From Fragum whitleyi (lineage: Eukaryota > Mollusca > Bivalvia > Cardiida > Cardiidae): a stretch of 64,000 bases of DNA. This document shows positions 54,938-64,000 of the stretch, piece after piece. Location: contig OX411555.1 of NCBI GenBank assembly GCA_948146395.1, forward strand, positions 40,823,225 to 40,887,224, in the 5' to 3' direction. The notes beneath the pieces were generated by a model. That model was not told where the DNA came from. It worked only from the letters and a program-made list of their open reading frames with translations, and did no database searches. Position 1 is the stretch's first letter; the number at the start of each line of letters is the position of its first letter. Position numbers and translations under genes: made by a program.

Positions 54938-56013
54938 ATTTTTAGCTCCACTGGCTTACAGCCACTGGGGCTATTTCATGCTGTTGTGTCTGTCGTGCGT
55001 CCGGTCGTAAGCTTTTTCTTTAAAAATCTTCTCCTCAGAAACTTCTGGATGAATTACAACCAAACTTCACACGAATGATCCTTGGGTGACCCTCTTTCAA
55101 AGTTGGTGGATACAAATGAAATTTAACATGAATGATCATTGGGTGACCCTTCATCAGTCTACAACAAACTATTTTGATCGGATGAAAAATAGGCATTTTA
55201 TGGGCGGAGGTCATTTCTCTATGTGTTATATAGTGGAAATTTTCAAAATCATTTTCTCAGAATGTAATTGATGGATATCAACCAAATTTCACTGGAGTGA
55301 TTCTTGAGTGACCCTTTATCAGTCTGCTAAAAATTACTGTGATCGGATGGAAAATATGTATTTAAGGGGCGGAGGTCATTTCTCTGTGTTATATAGTGGA
55401 AACTTTGAAAATCATTTTCTCAGAATGTAATTGATGTACATCAACCAAAATTCACTGGAATGATATTTGAGTGACCCTTTATCAGTCTTCAAAAAATTAT
55501 TGTGATCGGATGAAAAATATGTATTTTAGGGGCGAAGGTCATTTCTCTATATGTTATTTAGTCGAAACTTTGAAAATCATTTTCTCAGAATGTAATTGAT
55601 GTACATCAACCAAATTTCACTGGAATGATCCTTGAGTGACCCTTTATCAGTCTACAAAAAATTATTGTGATCGGATGGAAAATATGTATTTTAGGCGGAG
55701 GTCATTTCTATATTATGTTATATAGTGGAAACTTTAAAAATCATTTTCTCAGAATGTAACTGATGGATATCAATCAAACTTTTTTGTATGATCTTTGGGT
55801 GACCCATTGTGCAGTTTAAAAATTATTGTGATTGAATAAAAAATATGTCTTTTAATAGCAGAGGTCATTTCTCAATATGTTATTTAGTTGAAACTTTGAA
55901 ATAATTTTCAACATCAGTAGAACCCAAAATATCTAAAAATCTAGTCAAAACTTTTATTGCTTTTCAAGAATTTCAAGCCTGTGAAGCGACTCAAGCCATT
56001 CATGGCTTTCTAG
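54938..56013 (+). mobile_element. TTTTAGCTCCACTGGC element with tandem units, copy 1
   Basis: Starts TTTTTAGCTCCACTGGCTTA, ends GCGACTCAAGCCATTCATGGCTTTCTAG; core of about 170-bp units with ATTATTGTGATCGGATG, GGTCATTTCTCTATATGTTA and GAATGATCCTTGAGTGACCC. The open frames at 54896-55271 lie in it. Confidence 0.8.
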
Positions 56014-56044
56014 TTTGCAAACAAGTTCATAATCATCCTGGACA

Positions 56045-56125
56045 AGTAAAAGGGTCAGCACAACACTATTGTAAGTGCCTATATATTTATAGGCTCTTAC
56101 AATAGTGTTGTGCTGACCCCTCAAA
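56045..56125. repeat. 70-bp near-perfect hairpin (GGGTCAGCACAACACTATTG)
   Basis: Arms GGGTCAGCACAACACTATTG...TAAGTGCCTATA and TATAGGCTCTTACAATAGTGTTGTGCTGACCCC around a short AT loop. Relatives: 59788-59830, 60105-60142 (half arms), 61372-61445, 63127-63190. Confidence 0.82.
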
Positions 56126-56634
56126 GTAAAAAATTATTGTTTACTTGTTCAAGGTGATGTGGATAAAATGGATAATTCCACAAATTGCTCAAATTAAGAG
56201 TCTCAAAAATATTTTGTCTGTAAACATAAATTGTCTTTTATTATTGCATGACAATACCTATGAAATTCACTAAAACACAGATGATTATTTTAAAATTATT
56301 GCCAATATTGATTATGTATAAGCCACATTATGATGACTTCTAATTGTCACATTAAAGAATAATTATCTCTTACATCAGAAAATAAAAAAAAGTTAACAAT
56401 GCGTGAAAATAGACTGTAATGACTCATTAGTGTTTCTAAATCAGACATGATGCCCTATATATAATGGATGTAAAATTGAAATTACATAACTAATCCTTCA
56501 ACAATTTGTCCAATGATCCTTTCAAAACTCCCTAAAAAAGTCAGCACTTTTACTTTAAAGAAAGAACATGCTAACAAATGTCAGCAAAAAGTCAAAAGTT
56601 TCAACATTTAGTCCAAAAGTTGATTTTAAATCTA

Positions 56635-59440
56635 TTTTTAGCTCACCTGAGCACGAAGTGCTCAAGGTGAGCTATTGGGATCGTAGAATGTCCGTCGTCA
56701 GTCGTCCGTCGTGCGTCGTGCGACGTGCGTCGTGCGTCGTCCACAATTTCTTAAAACATCTTCTCCTCCTAAACCAGTGGGCCAATCTTGATGAAACTTG
56801 GCAGGGATGTTCCTTGGGTCAAGCTCTACCAAAGTTGTTCAAATAAATGAAATCCACCCTTAACTTTCCCTTAACCCTAAAGAAAAAGGGTGAAAATATG
56901 AAAATCTTTAAAAATCTTCTTCTCTGAAACCAGAAGGCAGACAGCTTTCATATTTGGTATGTAGCATCATCTAGTGGACCTCTACCAAGTTTGTTCATAT
57001 CAAGACCCTGGGGTCATATTTGGGCTTTGCCCGGGCCCAACCCTTTTTACATAGAATCAAAGAGCGAAAATCTTTAAAAATCTTCTTCTCTGTAACCAGA
57101 TGGCAGACAGTTTAAATATTTGGTGTGTAGCATCACCTAGTGGGCCCCTACCAAGTTTGTTCATAACAAGACCCTTGGGTCATATTTGGGCTTTGCACGG
57201 GCGCATCCCTTTATCTCTTATGAGCACGAAGGGTAAAAAATGAAAATCTTCAAAAATCTTCTTCTCTGAAACCAGAAGGCAGACAGCTTTCATATTTGGT
57301 ATGTAGCATCATCTAGTGGACCTCTACCAAGTTTGTTCATATCAAGACCCTGGGGTCATGTTTGGGCTTTGTCCGGGCCCAACCCTTTTTACATAGAATC
57401 AAAGAGCGAAAATCTTTTAAAATCTTCTTTAATCGAAACCAGAGGGCACACTGCTTTCATTTTTAGCTCCACTGGCTGAAAGCCACTGGGGCTATTGTCA
57501 TGGCGTTGTGTCCGTCGTGCGTCCGTCCGTCCGTCCGTCCGTGCGTCCGGTCGTAAACTTTTCTTTAAAAATCTTCTCCTCAGAAACTACTGGATGGATT
57601 TCAACCAAACTTCACAGGAATGATCCTTGGGTGACCCTCTTTCAAAGTTGTTCAAGAAATTTTGATCCAATGAAAAACATGGATTAAATGGGCGTGGCTA
57701 ATTTCCAAATATGGTAAAAAGTTAGTTTTCTCTGGTTCTAATCAATGGATACCAATTAAATTCTACATGAATGATCCTTGGGTGACCCTATATCAGTCTT
57801 CAACAAATCATTGTGATCAGGTGGAAAATATGCATTTTATGGGCAGAGGTCATTTCTCTATATGTTATATAGTGGAAACTTTGAAAATCATTTTCTCAGA
57901 TTGTAACTGTTTGATATCAACCAAATTTCACTGGAATGATCCTTGAGTGACCCTTTATCCATCTACAAAAAATTATTGTGATCAGATGGAAAATATGCAT
58001 TTTATGGGCAGATGTCATTTCTCTATATGTTATATAGTGGAAACTTTGAAAATCATTTTCTCAGAATGTAATTGATGGCTATAAACCAAATTTTACATGA
58101 ATGATCCTTGAGTGACCCTTTATCAGTCTACAAAAAATCATTGTGATCGGATGGAAAATATGCATTATATGGGCAGAGGTCATTTCTCTGTATGTTATAT
58201 AGTGGAAACTTTGAAAATCATTTTCTCAGAATGTAACTGTTGGATATCAACCAAATTTCACTGGAATGATCCTTGAGTGACCCTTTATCCATCTACAAAA
58301 AATCATTGTGATCGGATGGAAAATATGCATTATATGGAGAGAGGTCATTTCTCTAGATATGTTATATAGTGGAAACTTTGAAAATCATTTTCTCAGAATG
58401 TAACTGATGGATATAAACCAAATTTCACTGGAATGATCCTTGAGTGACCCTTTATCAGTCTACAAAAAATCATTGTGATCGGATGGAAAATATGCATTAT
58501 ATGGGCAGAGGTCATTTCTCTATATGTTATATAGTGGAAACTTTGAAAATCATTTTCTCAGAATGTAACTGTTGGATATCAACCAAATTTCACTGGAATG
58601 ATCCTTGAGTGACCCTTTATCCATCTACAAAAAATCATTGTGATCGGATGGAAAATATGCATTATATGGGCAGAGGTCATTTCTCTATATGTTATATAGT
58701 GGAAACTTTGAAAATCATTTTCTCAGAATGTAACTGATGGATATAAACCAAATTTCACTGGAATGATCCTTGAGTGACCCTTTATCAGTCTACAAAAAAT
58801 CATTGTGATCGGATGGAAAATATGCATTATATGGGCAGAGGTCATTTCTCTATATGTTATATAGTGAAAACTTTGAAAATCATCTTCAACATCAGTAGAA
58901 CCCCAAATATCTAAAAATCTAATCAAAACATTTATTTGCTTTTACAAGAATTTCAAGCCTGTGGAGCGACTCAAGCCATTTATGGCTTTCTAGTTGGTAC
59001 ATAGCATCATCTTGTGGGCCCCTACCAAGTTTGTTCATATCAAGACCCTTGGGTCATATTTGGGCTCCACCCGGGCGCATCCCTTTCAGCTCATCTGAGC
59101 AAGATGGTTGAATATGGGAAAACCTTCAAAAATCTTCTTCTCTGAAACCAGAAGGCAGACAGCTTTCATATTTAGAATGTAGCATCATCTTATGGACCTC
59201 TTCCAAGTTTGTTCATATCAAGACCCTGGGGTCACTTTTGGGGTCCACCCGGGTGCATCCCTTTTTACATAGAATCAAAGAGCAAAAAGGTATATCTGTC
59301 TTGCTCTTCGCTGAAAACGTTCCATGGTATTGATCTTAGGTAATTATTTTCTTTTTGACATCTGCCTATCTAATTAATGTGATGTCCCAGGGGTCATAGA
59401 GACTCAGGTGAGCGATCTAGGACCATCTTGGTCCTCTTGT
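56635..59440 (+). mobile_element. AGCTCACCTGAGC element, copy 2, with a nested insertion
   Basis: Starts TTTTTAGCTCACCTGAGCAC, ends CTCAGGTGAGCGATCTAGGACC...GGTCCTCTTGT. Host units contain CCAGAAGGCAGACAGCTTTC and GTAGCATCATCTAGTGGACC. Interrupted at 57460-58993 by the TTTTAGCTCCACTGGC element; host sequence CTTTCAT / TTGGTA resumes after it. Confidence 0.82.
57460..58993 (+). mobile_element. TTTTAGCTCCACTGGC element, copy 2 (nested)
   Basis: Begins TTTTTAGCTCCACTGGCTGA, has (GTCC)n at 57517-57545, then about seven highly similar units of 150-165 bp between 57730 and 58870 (TATATGGGCAGAGGTCATTT, GAATGATCCTTGAGTGACCC), and ends GAGCGACTCAAGCCATTTATGGCTTTCTAG. The last five units are nearly identical. 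Confidence 0.85.
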
Positions 59441-59639
59441 TATAAAAATGTTAGTTTCTTTTTCTTTTCAATATAATTTTCAAGTTCAACACTCACACTT
59501 GGTATGAAGGCTTATAAGATTCTTATTTCCATACATCACTTTATGCCAATGTCAAGGTCATGTGAATCTATTAAAAGTCAACTTAAAGGGTCAAAGTTTT
59601 GGTGAGGACATGGCTTTTAAAGAGCTGTTATTTTTTAAA

Positions 59640-60150
59640 CCAATGGCTCAGTGTGAAACAGTTGTAAGTTTATAGGCAGTTACAACTTTTTCACGCTGAG
59701 CCATTGAAATATGGTTCACATAAGACATTGTTAAGAATCCTCTTTGAATTTTCTACCATTTCTCATCATCACAAAGCATATTGAGGGGTCAGTGCAACGC
59801 TTTTGTAAGTGCCTATATATTTATATAAACCCTTTGATATCCTACGAATACAAAAATTAAGTCATGAAAGAATTAATTGCTTTGTTTTTCAGCAACATGA
59901 CTTTTGGACTATGAAGCTTCCAAATTATCATAATGATATTCATGATACAAATTGTTTCATATCGCTGTTAAAGCCTAGTTGGTATCTGAACAGACTCCTT
60001 ATCATTGGGTTCCTGGTTTTATCCCTATCAGTGGCACACATTCTTTCCAATACTTGTTTCACATCAATAGGAGGAAATTTGTAGGCTAGGCATAATGCGA
60101 GATGTCAGCGCAATACTATTGTAAGTGCCTATATATTTATAAACGATATA
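59640..60150. repeat. Hairpin elements and their fragments
   Basis: 59640-59706: ATGGCTCAGTGTGAAACAGT / ACTTTTTCACGCTGAGCCAT hairpin. 59788-59830 and 60105-60142 both read GTCAGYGCAAYRC...TTGTAAGTGCCTATATATTTATA in direct orientation, about 315 bp apart. The frame at 59809-60084 between them has no recognisable content. Confidence 0.6.
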
Positions 60151-61056
60151 TATCATTTGAGTTGCTGGAGGCCTGTAAGGGATATTATGATAGTTCTTGG
60201 AAAAGAAATTTGATAAATTTTTGGTTAGGTGCTTCAGTCACTGATACATGATTGGAAATCATAATTGGAATAGTATTGTTTAAGTTTTCTTAAGTTCTTT
60301 ACTCTCCCCCTTCTGTCTTTCAATCAGCATGTGAATTGATTCTATTGATTTGATACAAAGGGACTTATACATTAAAAGAGCACTTCAAAATCACATGAAA
60401 AATGTCACATGCTTTAAGAGAGCATGAGATAATGGAAAATCATTCAGACTTAAATCCCTGATCCCGATCATGTGATATAAAACAAAGGAGATTCTTCTTT
60501 TCATCATTGAATCTTGTAGCTTGCTGTAGTACTATAATGAAAAAGGGGACTTTTTATGATCCGTCCCCCCATCACATGCATTGATCTATAGGGGTCTATC
60601 ATTTTAATATGTCCATCTGTCTATCCCACCCATTCTGCAAAATTTAACCTGGAAACAAAATTTTTGTTTCTAATTTCAACACTATTGGAATTAAAATGCT
60701 TGCTTATACTTGACCTTAAGTTTCCTCTCATTAGTGTAAAGGTCAATATCTTCTGTCAAGGTCAATTATAAAGTGCATGCTTTTAAGAATTGCTGCTTGA
60801 GGGGCATAAGTGTTTAATGAACACATCCTTTTATGCTTCTGAATCAATCAGATCTGAAAATAATCTGGCAAATAGATTTGTCCATTTGATTGTGTATCAC
60901 TTAAAAACTTAATGAAGAATAAATCTATTTCTAAAACTCTATTAAAGATTCAGCACTCCTAAAAGATTTTTGCCTTTTAGAAAACTTATCATTTTGTAAA
61001 AGTCATTTTGTCTAATAAGGTCAATATCTTGGCAGGTTAACAAACACATCTTTTTT

Positions 61057-61287
61057 TTAAATCCTTTGCTGTTTAATCCCTGCTTTTTATGTGCCTGTGA
61101 TTTTATGATAGAGAAAACATTGTGAAAAAAAGAAGAAATTGCTTACGACAAGCAATTTCTTCTTTTTCCACACTATTTTCTACCCTACTGAATGGTTATT
61201 TTTCAAATTAAATCCACTTTAAATTTTCGTCTGCAAAACCTTTGAATTTGGACAGGTCCAAAATTTTGTAAAACAGGAAAGGGTTAA
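61057..61287. mobile_element. TTAA-bordered MITE, B family (B5)
   Basis: TTAAATCCTTTGCTGTTTAA ... AACAGGAAAGGGTTAA, 231 bp, central AAGAAATTGCTTACGACAAG hairpin. Confidence 0.88.
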
Positions 61288-61371
61288 AGAGATATTAATT
61301 TTCTCACATAGCTTTCCTTGTCTACTTGTACAAACAGCCATCAGATGTATCCTTGTCTTACACATTATGTT

Positions 61372-61447
61372 CGAGAGTTCAGTGCAAGACTGTACGAAGT
61401 GTCTATACAACGTATAGCCACTTAGTACAGTCTTGCACTGAGCCCTT
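61372..61447. repeat. Hairpin (TTCAGTGCAAGACTGTACG)
   Basis: Arms AGTTCAGTGCAAGACTGTAC and GTACAGTCTTGCACTGAGCC around CAACGTATAG. Diverged member of the hairpin series at 56045. Confidence 0.7.
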
Positions 61448-61761
61448 GACATGTAAAAGATCACATTCTTATGACATCATCATGACATCATCTAATGCTG
61501 GTTACCACAGAATTTTTTTTTATCTTTCAGGCATTTCAAAAATAGGCTTTAGCATACAGAAATGTGAGGAAAAAATCTGTTAAATGATTTTGTTACAAAC
61601 AAGCTGATCTTAACTTTTGTCTAGAACAGACGCATTACAAAGCTCACAAAGGCTCACTTAATAACATTTCAAATCTAGACTTTGTTAGCCTGTCTCAAAC
61701 AAAATCTTATAACAGCTAGATTCTTTATGTATCTTTGATATAATTGTCTAATTCTAGCCAG

Positions 61762-62835
61762 AAGAGATTGACGCGAAGATGGAGAGCAGATTTTTTCAAC
61801 ATGATGATCTTTCCCCGCATTTAAGTACATGTGACTTTCCATTATCAACAGACCTTGTCGAGGCCAGTATTTACGCTTCAAGTCCAAACTCTTTGTTTAT
61901 GTATGACCAAGAGAAAATGGACATGCAGTCAACAATGCCAAATATTGTTGGTACAAGCACATTAATTGATACAAACGCTTTTCAAGACAATTTCGAACTT
62001 GAACCGAAATATGAGACATCACAAGATCTTACAAGTAGTGTAACAGTGACATCATCTTCGACAACCGACAGTCTGATTCCATCAGCCATGATTTATGACA
62101 CAGGCGGAGGTGGATTGTGGGTCACAAAACAAAATGATGATGTTCTTTTAAAGAAGAATAATTCAAATGGTACTGGTACAAATCCAACACTCACAGAGTT
62201 AAATCTTGATTTGTTGGATGATATTCAAAATATGATTGATGTTGATATGAATACGGTTACCCACCCGAGTGTTCAGTATGAGTGTGTACCTACAATAAAA
62301 CAGGAAACATTTCATCCTAGTGACAAAAACAAAGTATATGAAACTCTTACGAGGGTGCAGGTTCCAGGCCAGATGTCCTTGGAGTCATACAGAGGTCAAG
62401 TCAAGGTTAAACAGGAACCAACCGATTACACAACATGTCTCGGTCTACCTGGTGGGTGGAATCAACTGATGACGAAATCTGAACCAATAAAAACAGAGAA
62501 AATCAGTCCAATCAAAACAGTGAAAGAACCGTCTCATACGACAAAACAGGGTAGTATTGACATTTCAGACACATCAACCTTGCAGCAACTGCTGCATGGG
62601 CGACCTCTTGATGCCCTGGTTAGAACACCTCGGACTCGATCTATATCGGAGAACATGGATGTTCGTCCACATACAAGTGTCGCAGGACAGTCAAGAAAAC
62701 GCGGTTCAACTTCAGCTGGTCTGGAGAGTATGGATCGTAAATGGGAGGAGATTAAGAAGTTCATACATATGGAAACCAAGGACGATCTCGGTGTTCTACC
62801 ACCAGTGAATATAAAACGGGAGAGGAAGCGATATG
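61762..62835 (+). CDS. CREBRF/REPTOR-like transcription regulator, start-codon exon
   Basis: Acceptor TTCTAGCCAG ends at 61761, donor GTAAGA starts at 62836, phase 1 out. ATG at 61779 has a good context (GCGAAGATGG); the frame is also open back to the acceptor (EIDAK), so a longer N-terminus is possible. Encodes 352 residues plus a split codon. LSTDLVEASIYASSPNSLFM followed by YDQEKMDMQ resembles the CREBRF N-terminus (STDLLANSS...FMYELDREM); GGLWVTK and NPTLTELN resemble its IWGTKE and TPTLAQLN. Four SUMO consensus sites: IKQE (173), VKQE (210), IKTE (237), IKRE (345). Human CREBRF and fly REPTOR are TORC1- and stress-linked bZIP-type regulators; the bZIP must lie beyond the window. Assignment rests on remembered motifs, so moderate. 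Confidence 0.62.
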
Positions 62836-63126
62836 GTAAGATTTATATATATTCCTATAATACTTAATGAAAACTCAGAAGTCTTAACCATTATTTTAAT
62901 AACTGACTTGGTTAAGTGAAAATGTAACCATCAATAAAAAAGAACCTTAAGCAATTGGTTCTGAGTAAATAGTTTTAAAGCAGATCAAGCACAGGTTGAG
63001 CAGTTATTATACATGAAATGCAAAATTAAATGCATCATAATGAAGAATGGTCATTCTTAAGTATTAAAAGCAGCTAAAAACATAAAATTTTGACCTTGGT
63101 CTGTCTGTGCATCTGTAAATTGAAGC

Positions 63127-63190
63127 TTTAGTGCATTACTTTTGTAAGGGCCTTTATATTTATAGGCACTTACAAAAGTAATACACTGAC
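63127..63190. repeat. Hairpin element interrupted by a hAT-like MITE
   Basis: GTGCATTACTTTTGTAAGGG...TATAGGCACTTACAAAAGTAATACACTGAC; its right tail (CACTGACCCCT) reappears at 63536 after the insertion. Confidence 0.78.
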
Positions 63191-63535
63191 CAGTGGTTCT
63201 CAAATAAGCTACCCCAGTTGTCCGACTTGTCCATTAAGCTGCACGGACAAGCAGATTTTCATGGCAAGGTTGTCCGTTGACAAGTGAAAAAATCTTTAGA
63301 GAAAAATATTGTCTTAAAAAGTTGGCTGTTTTCAGAAATTCAATATAATCCCATGTCAACAGGAAGTCTGTTTCTAGGATGCCTTTAGTTTTTATAGCAA
63401 CATCAATTTTGTTTTCAATATTAAGCAGACTCTTCAAAATTCAACGGACAAGTAGGTTTTAGATAGGGTCAAGCAGGTTTGTGATTGAAATTTGTCCATG
63501 GACGAGCAGACTTTCAAAATATTTCAGAACCACTG
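63191..63535. mobile_element. hAT-like MITE (CAGTGGTTCT TIR), copy 2
   Basis: 345 bp; TIRs CAGTGGTTCTCAAATA and TATTTCAGAACCACTG; flanked by CACTGAC at 63184-63190 and 63536-63542 (7 bp, close to the 8 bp usual for hAT). Interior has CTTGTCC / GGACAAG repeats. No transposase. Confidence 0.83.
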
Positions 63536-63693
63536 CACTGACCCCTTGTTATAAGTTTGCCATATTCCTATAATATAATATGTTTTGCATAATGAATCAC
63601 AAAGCCAACATTTTCCCCTTCCTGTGTTCTGCACCTTCTGGTATCTGCAAAATTTAGTTGGCCCATTTATGATATGTTTTATAATTGTTTCAG

Positions 63694-63780
63694 ATTCAGC
63701 TAGTTCAGCAATCACTCTCACTTCAAATGAGGATGAGGACTCCGACAGTGACCGAGATATTGATGATGATTCAGATTCAG
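63694..63780 (+). CDS. CREBRF-like gene, acidic exon
   Basis: Acceptor AATTGTTTCAG ends at 63693 and donor GTATAA starts at 63781; phase 1-1. Completes an Asp codon and encodes SASSAITLTSNEDEDSDSDR then DIDDDSDS. CREBRF has a long acidic Asp/Glu run ahead of its basic region, which fits this place in the order. The next exon is outside the window or not recognised. Confidence 0.7.
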
Positions 63781-64000
63781 GTATAAACTCTCGGGTTCTA
63801 CAAACAATGTTTTAAACTAACTACCAAGTATTTTCAAAGATGTTTCAAGCACAAATGTTAAAATCATGTTTGGTAAAACAATCAATACTACAGATAGAGG
63901 ATTTTTATTGGATTTCAGATTGAATTATTTCAATTATACTTGCGTAAATCCTACATTATGTGTACTCAATCAAATTATCTCATCAAGATGATTTCAATGA

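Noticed and set aside
54887..55006. Possible extra exon (GEVLFQGQQTFAETG) in phase with the 53789 exon
   Set aside because: Weak acceptor, runs straight into a mobile element, and does not bring the frame into phase with the exon at 61762.
59809..60084. 91-codon frame with a hydrophobic C-terminal stretch
   Set aside because: Begins in a hairpin repeat, no recognisable motif and no supported donor; the hydrophobic segment is AT-rich sequence bias.

Overview
This is a gene-poor, AT-rich animal nuclear DNA window, very probably from a bivalve mollusc. Two things point there: long introns packed with short palindromic transposon remnants, and tandem-repeat-bearing elements beginning TTTTAGCTCACCTGAGC or TTTTAGCTCCACTGGC, which I know from clam and mussel genomes. 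The species cannot be fixed from the sequence alone. No rRNA, functional tRNA, CRISPR array or prokaryotic operon was seen.

The best-supported gene runs on the + strand from 4968 to 30003. Fifteen exons with GT/AG junctions and compatible phases sum to 5097 nt (1698 codons plus stop). The start lacks at least one exon, probably left of the window. It is the orthologue of BOD1L1 (biorientation of chromosomes in cell division 1-like): it has the COMPASS Shg1-type domain, the VSSVHTSDLSNFEE signature and the YSDSEDDE...AREKEER region. The middle is acidic/charged and the C-terminal part is proline-rich and RS-rich. An in-frame TAG overlaps the exon 13 donor, so a shorter product ending where vertebrate BOD1L1 ends is possible.

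From 30 to 53.7 kb no secure coding sequence was found. The stretch holds nested mobile elements, a CpG-rich cluster of inverted repeats (33.3-36.5 kb) and a 1.3-kb fold-back element with TTAA-bordered 18-bp inverted repeats (36502-37796). A second + strand gene, or two genes, lies at the right end: a Gln/Ser/Thr-rich exon with a coiled coil (53789-54527) and two exons of a probable CREBRF/REPTOR-type transcription regulator (61762-62835, 63694-63780) that continues past the window. BOD1 and CREBRF are also close neighbours on human 5q35, so the pairing may be old synteny.

The most striking pattern is the position of the small palindromic elements. Five internal exons (4968, 10960, 21915, 27948, 53789) have a MITE ending about 6-23 bp before the 3' splice site. 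Several families are TTAA-bordered (TTAAGGTAGTGGA, TTAACCCTTTCCTG, TTAACCCTTGTCATGCTGAA, TTAAGGTAACTGCGGACA). Nested copies leave recognisable pre-insertion sites, so target duplications can be read inside this one window.
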